Shown here one piece after another: positions 26,182-34,202 of a stretch of 64,000 nucleotides of DNA. The number at the start of each line of letters is the position of its first letter. The first letter of the stretch is position 1. This stretch comes from Lachnospiraceae bacterium. GTDB taxonomy: Bacteria; Bacillota; Clostridia; Lachnospirales; Lachnospiraceae. The position numbers were made by a program, and so were the translations under genes. Below the pieces are notes generated by a model. The model was not told where the DNA came from, did no database searches, and saw only the letters and a program-made list of their open reading frames with translations. The stretch is taken from assembly GCA_029225065.1 (NCBI GenBank), contig JAQXVT010000029.1, forward strand, positions 1 through 64,000, read 5' to 3'.

Positions 26182-28470
26182 TCATTTCGCAAGCTCTTCC
26201 TCCGACAGCTGAGAGGTCGCGATCTGACGATATACCTCACAGTTTTTCAGCAGTTCCTTATGTGTACCGATTCCGGCTACTCTGCCCTCGTCGAGCACAA
26301 TGATCTGGTCTGCATGAAGAATCGTGCTGATACGCTGTGCAACGATAATCGTCGTGGTCTCCGCTGTTGACTCCTTCAGTGCACGCCGCAGCGCCACATC
26401 CGTCTTATAATCCAGTGCGGAAAAGCTGTCGTCAAAAATCAGGATCTCCGGCTTCTTGGCAATCGCCCGTGCAATCGACAGTCTCTGCTTCTGACCGCCG
26501 GATACGTTCGTTCCGCCCTGAGCAATCGGTGTATTATACTTTTCATCTTTTTCTTCGATAAACTCGCTTGCCTGTGCAATTTCGGCTGCCTTTTTAATCT
26601 CCTCTTCCGACGCGTTTACACATCCGTAGCGCAGGTTGGAATCGATCGTACCGGAAAACAGGATACTCTTTTGCGGTACATATCCGATCCTGTCGCAAAG
26701 CTCCTGCTTTGCCAGTTCCCGGACATCCACGCCATCTACACGGACTGCACCGGAAGTCACATCATAAAACCGCGGAATCAGGTTGATCAGTGTACTCTTA
26801 CCGCTTCCCGTACTTCCTATGATCGCTACCGTCTGTCCCTTTTCGGCACGGAATGAAATATCCTCCAGTACCTTCTCATCTGCCTCCGGATAAGCGAACG
26901 AAACATGATCAAACTCAACAATTCCCTTTTCGCCATTTGCCGGAAGCTTCGGCTGCTGCGGGTCATGAATGGTCGGCTCAGTGCTCAGAACCTCATAGAT
27001 ACGCTTCGCAGCGACATTCGCACGCGGAATGATAATCGACATCATTGCAATCATCAAAAATGACATAATAATCTGCATTGCATACTGAATAAATGCCATC
27101 AGGTCGCCGACCTGCATCGTGCCGCCGTCGATCGCATAAGCGCCCTTGTAAACGATCAGCACAGAAATTCCATTCATGATAACCATCATAATCGGCATCA
27201 TGAAGGTCATACAGCGGTTTACAAACAGGTTCGTCTTTGTCAGATCCTGGTTTGCCTTCTCAAAACGCTCCTCCTCGTGCTTCTCTGCACTGAACGCTCT
27301 GGAAACCATGATACCGGTCAGCTGCTCTCTCGTGACCAGATTCAGCCGGTCAATGAGCGTCTGCAGCTTTGTGAACCGCGGCATTGCCACCTTAAACAGC
27401 ACGCCGATCACAATCATAATGAGAATAACCGCAAGTGCAATGATCCAGCTCATCGATACATCCGTCTTTACCACCTTCAGCACACCGCCGATACCAAGAA
27501 TCGGAGAGTACAGCACCAGACGGAAGCCCATTGCCAGCAGCATCTGTACCTGCTGAATATCATTCGTACTTCTCGTAATCAGAGAAGCTGTTGAAAACTG
27601 ATTAAACTCATGGCTGTTGAATCCGATGACCTTGCGGTATACATCCCCGCGCAGATCGTGTGCCACAACTGCTGCCACCCTCGCTGAGAAAAAGGTTACC
27701 AGCACGGAAGCCAGCATCGCCAGCAATGCCAGAAGCACCATCTGTACACCAACCTTTACCAGATAGCTGATCTGAAAGCTGTCCAGATCCTCCCCCAGCG
27801 CCTCATATTCATTTTGTACGAACAGGATTGCCGACTGCTCTGTCATCATCTCCGGCATGTCCGCAAATTTCTCTTTGATCTGCTCTACGATCTGGCTGCG
27901 CATTGCCTCCGGAAGTGCTTTCACCGCATCGACCGCAGAAACACCCGCCGGGAGCTGCATAGTGCCTGCCTGAGCCATCGCACTCTGTGCCGATGCATCT
28001 TCTGCCGCGTCCTGTGTGGTCTCGCTCTGTGCCGATGCACCTTCTGTCGCATTCTGTCCATCTTCTGTGCTCTGAACATCTGCGGTGCTGCTGTCTGCAC
28101 TCTGCGCACTCTCCATCTGCTGCAGCGCTGTCACTACCATCTCACCGTCCAGCAGGGAGTCTGCCAGCGCCTCGCGCTTCTCTCCCTTTATGCTGCTTTT
28201 CAGCTCATACACATCGCCGTCCAGCTCATAGCTGTCTTCCAGAACACTCTGCCCGTCTTCATCCAGAAACGTCATCAGTGTATCGTACGTCTCCGCCCGC
28301 ATCCTATCCGGCACGCCGTCCTCGATGCCTTTTTGCTGAATTCCTTCATTTACAATTTTTGAAGTATACTCCGGCAAAGTCAGGTCACAATACGCCTGTA
28401 AAAACAAAAGCGCAACGATTGCGACCACCAGCCCTGCCGAGCTCTTCAGATACTTTGCAAGTTTTGTCAT
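26182..28470 (-). CDS. ABC exporter subunit, ATP-binding/permease (first of a pair)
   Basis: This 762-residue half-transporter is longer than usual because of a large insertion between the first and second membrane helices (about residues 45-245). The insertion includes a Ser/Ala/Gln/Thr-rich low-complexity stretch and should be extracytoplasmic. The ABC domain has Walker A GSTGSGKST, the canonical signature NVSGGQKQR and Walker B ILIFDDSFSALD, where Asp replaces the catalytic Glu, typical of the degenerate site in heterodimeric exporters. ATG at 28470 follows GGAGG. It is 13 nt downstream of marR. Confidence 0.93.
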   Translation of the reverse strand: MTKLAKYLKSSAGLVVAIVALLFLQAYCDLTLPEYTSKIVNEGIQQKGIEDGVPDRMRAETYDTLMTFLDEDGQSVLEDSYELDGDVYELKSSIKGEKREALADSLLDGEMVVTALQQMESAQSADSSTADVQSTEDGQNATEGASAQSETTQDAAEDASAQSAMAQAGTMQLPAGVSAVDAVKALPEAMRSQIVEQIKEKFADMPEMMTEQSAILFVQNEYEALGEDLDSFQISYLVKVGVQMVLLALLAMLASVLVTFFSARVAAVVAHDLRGDVYRKVIGFNSHEFNQFSTASLITRSTNDIQQVQMLLAMGFRLVLYSPILGIGGVLKVVKTDVSMSWIIALAVILIMIVIGVLFKVAMPRFTKLQTLIDRLNLVTREQLTGIMVSRAFSAEKHEEERFEKANQDLTKTNLFVNRCMTFMMPIMMVIMNGISVLIVYKGAYAIDGGTMQVGDLMAFIQYAMQIIMSFLMIAMMSIIIPRANVAAKRIYEVLSTEPTIHDPQQPKLPANGEKGIVEFDHVSFAYPEADEKVLEDISFRAEKGQTVAIIGSTGSGKSTLINLIPRFYDVTSGAVRVDGVDVRELAKQELCDRIGYVPQKSILFSGTIDSNLRYGCVNASEEEIKKAAEIAQASEFIEEKDEKYNTPIAQGGTNVSGGQKQRLSIARAIAKKPEILIFDDSFSALDYKTDVALRRALKESTAETTTIIVAQRISTILHADQIIVLDEGRVAGIGTHKELLKNCEVYRQIATSQLSEEELAK

Positions 28471-28483
28471 AGTTTCCTCCTTT

Positions 28484-29203
28484 TCATTTTCTTTCTTTCT
28501 TTTTTGCACCGCCCTCTGGCAGCTTCTGACATGCTTCTGCTTCGGCGGCAATTTCCGACTCCTGCGCAAATCGCTCCATATTTTCTGTCATACGCCGAAA
28601 GTACTCTCTCAGCTGATCCAGCTCCTCGCCGGAAAATCCCTCAGTCAGCATCTGCTCATTTTGTCGGATATTCCAGAGCATTTCCTCTGCAATCCTTTTT
28701 CCTTTTTCCTGCAGATACAGCCGGCTGATCCGATGGTCCTTCGGATCCGGTCTGCGGTACACCACATCTGCCTTTTCCAGACGTTTGGCCGCCACCGCTA
28801 CTGTCGGCGGCTTCACATGAAGCCCTTCTGCCAGCTCCCGCTGACTGATTCCTTCATGCTCGCTGATCGCTTTTACAAATCCAAGCTGCCCCGGATGAAT
28901 CCCTATGCCGAGAAACCTTTTATAATTCGCAGAAACACAGCAGTGCATCAGCCGCATAAAACAGGCCTGAATACTGTTTTCGCCCTCTTTTGGGCCTTTC
29001 ATAAATTCATTTTCCCCGTCTGTTTCCGGTTCAAACCGGTCGCTGCCGCATTTTGGGTCTGTCCACGGGTGCCCACTGCAACGCTCCTTTTGCTGCTTTC
29101 CCTGTTTGCCGCTTCGCTTTGAAGCTTCGGTCTCGCAGCTTTCCCCATATAATTCATCCCGGTGCGCCGGGGTCCTGTGCAAAGCTGCTCCTTCATCATT
29201 CAT
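28484..29203 (-). CDS. MarR family transcriptional regulator
   Basis: The winged helix-turn-helix domain lies at about residues 75-215 of a 239-residue frame (GQLGFVKAISEHEGISQRELAE by parts, PPTVAVAAKRLEKADVV, wing RPDPKDHRISRLYL). The first 67 residues are unusual: hydrophilic with no predicted structure. The ATG at 29203 has AAGGAAGGG 5 nt upstream, so the extension may be real; an internal ATG near residue 68 is the alternative. It is the first gene of the operon with the two ABC exporter genes, so it most likely represses them. Confidence 0.88.
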   Translation of the reverse strand: MNDEGAALHRTPAHRDELYGESCETEASKRSGKQGKQQKERCSGHPWTDPKCGSDRFEPETDGENEFMKGPKEGENSIQACFMRLMHCCVSANYKRFLGIGIHPGQLGFVKAISEHEGISQRELAEGLHVKPPTVAVAAKRLEKADVVYRRPDPKDHRISRLYLQEKGKRIAEEMLWNIRQNEQMLTEGFSGEELDQLREYFRRMTENMERFAQESEIAAEAEACQKLPEGGAKKKERK

Positions 29204-29223
29204 GCAATCCCTTCCTTTCCGGG

Positions 29224-29275
29224 GTTAAAGCGGATATTCACAGTCCGCTTTGCTACTTTCCTGACTTGGTTAAAT
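29224..29275 (+). repeat. REP-like repeat copy with tail
   Basis: TTAAAGCGGATATTCACAG then TCCGCTTTGCTACTTTCC and the tail CTGACTTGGTTAAA, shared with the inverted copy at 52917. Confidence 0.7.
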
Positions 29276-29320
29276 TAGTTAGTCGGCTAATATCATATAC
29301 TTTTTTACAAAAAAATCAAC
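29274..29320 (-). promoter_or_regulatory. marR-ABC operon promoter with dyad operator
   Basis: On the minus strand TTGATT, 16-17 nt, TATGAT form a promoter. Just downstream of the -10 box lies the imperfect palindrome ATTAGTTAGTCGGCTAAT (29274-29291), well placed for autorepression by the MarR product. Confidence 0.6.
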
Positions 29321-29530
29321 TCCTTTTTGTGCACTTTATAAAAAATTCATAGTTTTTATTTCTTGTAAACTTAACAGTGGAAATACTTTTTTATCGATTT
29401 GATAATGGTAAACTGAAATGAAAATCCATTTTTCTCCTATTGCTATATTATTACGAAATTGTTACAATTCTTTTGTAATCAGCTGATACATGCCTGCAGG
29501 GATAAAATACAAGAAAAGAAGGAGGATAAA

Positions 29531-29605
29531 ATGATGTGTTTTTCTTTTAATAACTGTTCTGAGTTATTCCAGGCAATCTGCAACTACTTTAACTTTGGTT
29601 GCTAA
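29531..29605 (+). CDS. 24-residue cysteine-containing peptide with strong ribosome site
   Basis: ATGATG at 29531 is preceded by AAGGAGGATAAA, an almost ideal Shine-Dalgarno. The frame encodes 24 residues (MMCFSFNNCSELFQ then AICNYFNFGC) and stops at 29603-29605. Four Cys residues at 3, 9, 17 and 24 and many aromatics are not what random sequence would give. A terminator follows at 29652. I do not recognise a family. It could be a secreted or membrane-active peptide, a leader peptide, or a metal-binding micro-protein; no leader-peptidase or maturation genes are adjacent. Confidence 0.6.
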   Translation: MMCFSFNNCSELFQAICNYFNFGC

Positions 29606-29651
29606 TTTTTGAGAATCGGTAATTATGACCGGACAAATGATATAATCTGAA

Positions 29652-29673
29652 AAAGGGAGCTGTTGCTCCCTTT
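29652..29673 (+). terminator. Rho-independent terminator-like hairpin after the short peptide
   Basis: AAAGGGAGC-TGTT-GCTCCCTTT is a perfect 9-bp stem with a tetraloop. The flanking A-run and T-run would let it serve both the peptide gene and the converging MATE gene. Confidence 0.7.
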
Positions 29674-29703
29674 CACGTCTGCATTTCTGAGCGAAATGGC
29701 TCA

Positions 29704-31035
29704 TCACATTTTCTCCCGCTCCCACGCTCTTCTATGATAAAACAGTACCGACAGCGACGTTGCAATCGACCAGCCCACCGGCCATGCACACCAGATACCG
29801 GTCACGCCGAACGCGTGCGACAGCACGATCGCAAGTGCTACACGCAGCAGCAGATCAGTAAACGTTGTCACCATAAACTGTTTCATCAATCCTGTACCGC
29901 GCAGGATTCCGTCTGCCACCAGCTTTGCCGATACCACAAGATAAAACGGGGACAGAATCCGCAAAAACAAAATACCCGTATGCATCGCCGTATCCGTCGG
30001 CTGATCCATGAACAGATACAAAAGCCATCTCCCGGCCAGAAAATATAGCACGATCATCGGAATACAAATCGTCCAGATCATTTTCAGCCCGGCACGAAAT
30101 CCCTGCCGGATTCGTTCCAGCTTTCCAGCCCCGAGATTCTGCGCCGTATAATTGGAAATCCCGTTTCCGATCGTTGTAAATGAAGTGATGACCAGATTAT
30201 TCAGCTTGACCGCAGCAGCATAACCGGCAATGACGCTCGGCCCGTATCCGTTGATGACCGTCTGGATGATGATATTTCCAAACGAAATGAAGCTCTGCTG
30301 CAGAATACTCGGCACCGCAATTCGCACAATCTTTCCAAGAATCTTCCAGGAAAACAGCGCCGCTTTTTTCCCGGTTCGAATACCTGACAGCCGTCTCAGT
30401 ACTACCGCGACCGCCAGTACTGCACTGATTCCCTGACACAGAAACGTAGCCCAGGCTACTCCGGCTACTCCCATATGAAATCCAGCAACAAATAAAATGT
30501 CCACAAGAATATTTGCAGTTGATGAAACAGCCAAAAAGACAAACGGTGTTTTAGAATCCCCAAGTGCTGAGAATACACCCGTGGCAATATTGTAAAAAAA
30601 CAGAAACGGCAGTCCCCAGATATATACATCCAGATACAGCTTCGAATCCGCCATGATTTCCTCCGGCGTCCGAATCAGCGAAAGCAATGCCTGCGCGCCC
30701 AAAATTCCGGCGGTCATTAAGATCAGGCAAAGCACACCGCTTGCGATCATCGTCGTGTACACCGCTGTTTTTACATCATTCAGCCGCTTCGCTCCAAACA
30801 GCTGTGAAACAATAACCGAACAGCCGATGTTGCAGCCAAACGCGAATGCAAGAAAAATCAGCGTGATCTCATAGCTGTTTCCAACCGCCGCCAGCGCATT
30901 TTCTCCAATAAATTTCCCCGCTACCAGACTGTCCGCAATGTTGTACAGCTGTTGAAAAATAATACTTCCAAACAACGGAAGGCAAAAGGTCCAAAGTACC
31001 CGTTCCGGTTTTCCGACTGTCAGATCCTTATTCAT
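29704..31035 (-). CDS. MATE family efflux transporter (second)
   Basis: This encodes 443 residues with twelve membrane helices and MATE family signatures (VLWTFCLPLFGSIIFQQLYN by parts, ADSLVAGKFIG, VPSILQQSFISFGNI by parts). It is not a close duplicate of the 7523 transporter. The ATG at 31035 has GGAG about 14 nt upstream, an unusually long gap; a GTG upstream at 31113 would start inside a REP-like repeat and is rejected. The substrate is unknown. Confidence 0.9.
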   Translation of the reverse strand: MNKDLTVGKPERVLWTFCLPLFGSIIFQQLYNIADSLVAGKFIGENALAAVGNSYEITLIFLAFAFGCNIGCSVIVSQLFGAKRLNDVKTAVYTTMIASGVLCLILMTAGILGAQALLSLIRTPEEIMADSKLYLDVYIWGLPFLFFYNIATGVFSALGDSKTPFVFLAVSSTANILVDILFVAGFHMGVAGVAWATFLCQGISAVLAVAVVLRRLSGIRTGKKAALFSWKILGKIVRIAVPSILQQSFISFGNIIIQTVINGYGPSVIAGYAAAVKLNNLVITSFTTIGNGISNYTAQNLGAGKLERIRQGFRAGLKMIWTICIPMIVLYFLAGRWLLYLFMDQPTDTAMHTGILFLRILSPFYLVVSAKLVADGILRGTGLMKQFMVTTFTDLLLRVALAIVLSHAFGVTGIWCAWPVGWSIATSLSVLFYHRRAWEREKM

Positions 31036-31081
31036 TTGTGAATTTTTCGCTCCTTTCTTTCCCGCCAAACCCTGCTTCTTA

Positions 31082-31125
31082 GCAAAATGGGCATTTGCAA
31101 CCCGCTTCGCCACCTGCTCACCTGA
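31082..31125 (+). repeat. REP-like repeat copy
   Basis: GCAAAATGGGCATTTGCAA then CCCGCTTCGCCACCTGCTC, lying upstream of the MATE start codon. Confidence 0.55.
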
Positions 31126-31183
31126 TTAATGGGCAGAATTTTATCCATACAAGCAAAAAAATTTATAGAAAAGCAGGCTTTTT

Positions 31184-31462
31184 TTACAGACTTGCAAAAG
31201 CTGATATTAACCACCAGACAAAGGCAATTGTCAGCAGAAATCCAATTATGGAAATGAAAGTTTCAAAGAATTCTTCTTCTGTCTTTTCTATCGGCGTATA
31301 TTCGCGTGGCGGTTCTTTTTTCTTCTCCCATGCACCATTCTCTTTCCAGTCCTCAGTAACTTTCTTATATACGTAGAAGTCGGTCATTCTGTCAAAATTA
31401 TCGTATTTGCCATCTTTGTTCCAGTCTCTGCCACCAAACGGTATCTTATCTTTGTCAGCCAT
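31184..31462 (-). CDS. Small membrane protein with a dockerin/EF-hand-like calcium loop
   Basis: This 92-residue protein has an N-terminal loop DWNKDGKYDNFD at about residues 13-24, matching the D-x-N-x-D-G-x-x-(N/D)-x-x-D spacing of dockerin-type calcium loops. A Lys/Glu/Pro-rich middle follows, then one hydrophobic segment near the C-terminus (about 70-88). It is therefore probably a membrane-anchored protein, and the loop could bind Ca2+; topology is uncertain. The ATG follows AGGGAAA. No function can be assigned. Confidence 0.7.
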   Translation of the reverse strand: MADKDKIPFGGRDWNKDGKYDNFDRMTDFYVYKKVTEDWKENGAWEKKKEPPREYTPIEKTEEEFFETFISIIGFLLTIAFVWWLISAFASL

Positions 31463-31499
31463 GATAATTTCCCTTTTTTTCTTGTTATATCACATTCCC

Positions 31500-31690
31500 G
31501 TGCTGCGCACAATCCTGTTTACTGTGTTTCCGGAAAGTCCCATGCCGCAGACAGTATCAGAGATGCGCGTGCTTTCGCACTTGCCAAACCCGCGTTCATT
31601 CCTGGACTAATTAAATCACGTTCAAACTGACTCAAGCCAGACATGATGGTAAGTACGAAAGCCGAGTGATCTTGAACGAGACACGGAGAC
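31500..31690 (-). pseudogene. Serine recombinase (resolvase) relic
   Basis: The minus strand reads LTIMSGLSQFERDLISPGMN and AGLASAKARA, which is the end of the catalytic domain (long helix E start) of Tn3/Hin-type resolvases. The N-terminal catalytic Ser region is missing and the frame stops shortly after. It lies just downstream of the tRNA-Ser gene, a common place for integration leftovers. Confidence 0.75.
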
Positions 31691-31808
31691 TTTAAACAAG
31701 TTTGAAGCTGCCTTATCCTTTCGTATAACTCCAAAATCCTTTCCTTTTTCAAAAAGAAAAAGAGCCGAAATCCCGTATAACTACAGGACTTCCGCTCTTT
31801 CATCGGTA

Positions 31809-31896
31809 CGGAGACGGAGGGATTCGAACCCTCGTGCCGGTTACCCGACAACTTGATTTCGAGTCAAGCTCGTTATGGCCACTTCGATACGTCTCC
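31809..31896 (-). tRNA. tRNA-Ser (anticodon CGA)
   Basis: The 88-nt minus-strand gene begins GGAGACGTATCGAAGTGG and ends GGTTCGAATCCCTCCGTCTCC plus discriminator G, described by parts. The acceptor stem GGAGACG/CGTCTCC is perfect, the anticodon loop is TTGACTCGAAATCAA with CGA, and a long variable arm is present as expected for tRNA-Ser. CCA is not encoded. Confidence 0.95.
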
Positions 31897-31951
31897 AGAT
31901 TATAAAATGTGTTACCACATCTAAATATTATAAAGCAGGGGCAGAGATACG

Positions 31952-32473
31952 TCAACTGTTTTCTTCCATTTTTGTTGCGGTCCGCTCTGCTTTCTCCCTC
32001 TTTTTCTTCTCCCTCAGCTCCCGGAAAAATCCCGACAACATCGCTGAACACTCTTCCTGCAGCACACCGCGCTCCACATCAACCTGGTGGTTGAATTCCT
32101 GCATCTCCAGAAGATTCAGAACAGAGCCTGCACAGCCGGCTTTCGGGTTCATGCTGCCGATCACAGCCCTTGTAATCCGGGACTGAACGATTGCACCGGC
32201 ACACATCTGGCACGGTTCAAGCGTGATATAGATCGTACAGCCCTCCAGCCGCCAGTCACCAAGCTTTTTACTCGCCTTGCGGATTGCGTTAATTTCTGCA
32301 TGAGATGTCGTATTTTTGTCCGTGTTGCGGCGGTTATAGCCCCGCGCAATGATTTTGCCCTCATACACGATGACACAGCCGATCGGAACCTCCATCAGCG
32401 CATACGCTTTCTTTGCCTGACGCAGTGCTTCTTTCATATATTTTTCATCTTCCGTCAGTTCCTGCTTTTCCAT
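31952..32473 (-). CDS. tadA: tRNA-specific adenosine deaminase
   Basis: This 173-residue zinc deaminase converts A34 to inosine in tRNA-Arg(ACG). Zinc and catalytic motifs are intact: TSHAEINAI (His ligand and Glu proton shuttle) near residue 58 and EPCQMCAGA (two Cys ligands) near residue 88. The C-terminus has a Lys/Glu-rich extension of about 20 residues. It is located between the tRNA-Ser and SRP RNA genes, an arrangement often seen in Clostridia. Confidence 0.95.
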   Translation of the reverse strand: MEKQELTEDEKYMKEALRQAKKAYALMEVPIGCVIVYEGKIIARGYNRRNTDKNTTSHAEINAIRKASKKLGDWRLEGCTIYITLEPCQMCAGAIVQSRITRAVIGSMNPKAGCAGSVLNLLEMQEFNHQVDVERGVLQEECSAMLSGFFRELREKKKREKAERTATKMEENS

Positions 32474-32517
32474 CCGTCTGTTCCTTTCTGCATCTCGCTC
32501 CCTGCCACAATATCTGC

Positions 32518-32556
32518 GGTAAAGCAGAGATTCGCTGCTTGCTTATCTGTGTTCAA
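32518..32556 (+). repeat. REP-like repeat copy, degenerate
   Basis: GGTAAAGCAGAGATTCGCTG then CTTGCTTATCTGTGTTCAA keeps the head and the GTTCAA end of the consensus but has lost part of the stem. Confidence 0.45.
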
Positions 32557-32619
32557 AAAAAATCATCGCAAATCGTAAATCCTGCTTTCGATCAAGCACC
32601 TTTACCCTTTGCGATGACT
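32554..32619 (-). terminator. SRP RNA terminator
   Basis: On the minus strand TCATCGCAAA and TTTGCGATGA pair across about 35 nt and are followed by TTTTTTTT, just downstream of the SRP RNA 3' end. Confidence 0.75.
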
Positions 32620-32621
32620 TT

Positions 32622-32893
32622 TTTATCCGCGCGCCTTGCTTCGAACGCATACCATGGACGTTACCTGAACAGTTAACTCGACCCAGGCACCCTTACGGCA
32701 CACAGGTGGTCCCGCTTAGTGCTGCTCCATTCCTGACCTGACACGGTTCACGGGTTCCTGTTGCGCAAGACCCAGGCGTCAACATCACTTATTCAGGGCA
32801 GCTCCACAGCAGTACGCCCTCGGCTCGGCATCACCCTCGCTGTAGCGGATTGCGAGTACAGGGCACCGCTATCTCCCCGGCTGCGCGGATGTT
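32622..32893 (-). ncRNA. ffs: Signal recognition particle RNA, large Gram-positive type
   Basis: The minus-strand RNA of about 270 nt carries the Alu-domain segments GGGGAGATAGCGGTGCCCTG and CTCGCAATCCGCTACAGCGA, the GTGTTGACGCCTGGGTC stretch, and the domain IV hairpin GTCAGGTCAGGAATGGAGCA. The ends pair (ATCCGCGC with GCGCGGAT). Compared with the usual domain IV consensus (GGTCCGGAAGGAAGC), the GGAA tetraloop is closed by an A-U instead of C-G pair and one loop A is G. It guides co-translational targeting together with Ffh. Confidence 0.95.
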
Positions 32894-32896
32894 TCA

Positions 32897-32925
32897 ACTA
32901 TACAGGTTTTGCGCAGATTTGTCAA
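32897..32925 (-). promoter_or_regulatory. SRP RNA promoter
   Basis: TTGACA (32920-32925) and TATAGT (32897-32902) on the minus strand have a 17-nt spacer and end a few bases before the RNA 5' end. Confidence 0.85.
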
Positions 32926-32933
32926 GCATTTGT

Positions 32934-32972
32934 AAAAACGCCTGCGCTTCCATCCGGAAACACAGGCGTCTT
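32934..32972 (-). terminator. Terminator of the DUF1980-type GTPase gene
   Basis: GACGCCTG ... CAGGCGTTTTT forms a stem with a T-run on the minus strand, immediately after the stop at 32982. Confidence 0.8.
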
Positions 32973-32981
32973 ACCTGGGAC

Positions 32982-33932
32982 TCAGTTAAAATATACAACC
33001 TCATCTGCCGGCTTCTCCGCGGTCTCATAGCTGATACCGTAAAGCACCGGTCCCTCTTCTCCGTACTCTTTTGCGTATTCATTCCGGATTTCTGCCGTAA
33101 TCCAGATCCACTGGCGGGATTTCAGCAGATTTGCAAATTCTGCCTTGCACAGATAACCCACGAAACGGATATCATTTTCGCAGCAGGTCATCGCATTGCG
33201 GCCCGGGATAAATACACCCTGCGGGAAACGGTTTGACTTCATGACCTTTGCAAGGAACCGCACCTTTTTGCCCTCGTAACGCTCCGGATTGTCGGAGACA
33301 TCAAGATACCAGAGTCCATAATCCATATCGTCGATCTGAATCACATCCGCATTCAGATCATACGGCGGTTCTTCCATGCCCGGGTCAACCGGGTTGCCTT
33401 CCTCGTCCTCAAAGTAAACCATGGCACGCGGATTGACACCGCGTACTGCGCGGCGGAAGGAATGCAGCGGCATATCCTCGGTGCAGCGATTGAAAATTAC
33501 CATCTCCGTGTACGTAAACAGGTTGCTCAGAATGCCCTTCATATTGTTGACGTACACCTGGAATGTACTTCCGTCCACAATCGTGATTACCTGCGCAATC
33601 TCGATCTCGCGCGGAAGAGCACTGTCAAACATCCATTTGCAGTCCCACATACCGTTCATCTCAACGAAAATGCGTTTCGGACGATATTTCCGGATGCAGT
33701 TCCGCAGATATTCTCCATTAAAATCCTTCTCCTCATCTACCGTCAGAGAAAGAATGTTCAGATTCGTCAGTTCGGACTGATCGTACTCGACCTCCCCCTC
33801 CTCACACAGAATCAGCAGTGTCTTCTGACCATCTGCAAAATCACCGTTTGTGAGCACATCCTGAATAAAAGAGGTCTTGCCGCCCTCCAGGAATCCATTG
33901 ATCAGATAAAGTGGTATCGTATTAGAAAACAT
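32982..33932 (-). CDS. COG0523-like GTP-binding protein fused to a DUF1980-like domain
   Basis: This 316-residue protein has an N-terminal G3E GTPase-like domain (residues 1-195) with Walker A GFLEGGKTS and EMNGMWD as the E-x-x-G-like element, but it lacks the CxCC metal motif of typical CobW proteins. The C-terminal 115 residues (GLWYLDVSDNPERYEGKKVR by parts, GYLCKAEFANLLKSRQW) resemble the OB-like DUF1980/TIGR03943 domain that usually accompanies these GTPases in Firmicutes. Metal handling is inferred from the family. It lies downstream of a second, His-rich COG0523 gene. Confidence 0.8.
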   Translation of the reverse strand: MFSNTIPLYLINGFLEGGKTSFIQDVLTNGDFADGQKTLLILCEEGEVEYDQSELTNLNILSLTVDEEKDFNGEYLRNCIRKYRPKRIFVEMNGMWDCKWMFDSALPREIEIAQVITIVDGSTFQVYVNNMKGILSNLFTYTEMVIFNRCTEDMPLHSFRRAVRGVNPRAMVYFEDEEGNPVDPGMEEPPYDLNADVIQIDDMDYGLWYLDVSDNPERYEGKKVRFLAKVMKSNRFPQGVFIPGRNAMTCCENDIRFVGYLCKAEFANLLKSRQWIWITAEIRNEYAKEYGEEGPVLYGISYETAEKPADEVVYFN

Positions 33933-34094
33933 TTCGTCACTTCCTTTTTATTTTGTAATTCATCTCTCCGCTTTGGCTGTAGGAGAATCCTTCCCTTTTT
34001 GTTGAACAGTTCCTTATCTGTAATAGTTCAGACCTGCAGCGAAACAACCGCCTGCAGGTCTGTTTTTTACGTCCTTCACCAATGCGTGCCGCAA

Positions 34095-34150
34095 ATCCCA
34101 ATCCGCTGCTTATTACTCCATGCAGCCTCGCAGGAAACCTGCCTGACTCA
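34095..34150. repeat. Hairpin repeat, GTCCCCTG-type, degenerate copy
   Basis: GCTTATTACTCCATGCAGCC then TCGCAGGAAACCTGCCTGACTC resembles the loop and right arm of the copy at 672-730, with the CCTGACTC tail. It lies between the two COG0523 genes. Confidence 0.4.
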
Positions 34151-34202
34151 ACTGAAGAATACACTCAATGACTGCCGTATTTCCCGAAATTGCTATAACT
34201 GT

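Larger units (their letters stand above)
29204..29530. other. Divergent intergenic region with regulatory signals
   Basis: It holds a REP-like copy (29224-29265), the marR promoter/operator (29274-29320), and in its right half an AT-rich stretch with ATTACGAAATTGTTACA (29450-29466), a motif almost identical to one upstream of the NlpC/P60 gene. No further gene is seen before the short peptide at 29531. Confidence 0.5.

Noticed and set aside
7523-31035. Two MATE genes as a recent duplication
   Set aside because: The proteins share only family motifs and differ over most of their length, so no recent duplication is supported.
31809-31896. Integration site of the rubrerythrin element at this tRNA
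   Set aside because: The element's repeats match the rubrerythrin 3' end and not the tRNA.
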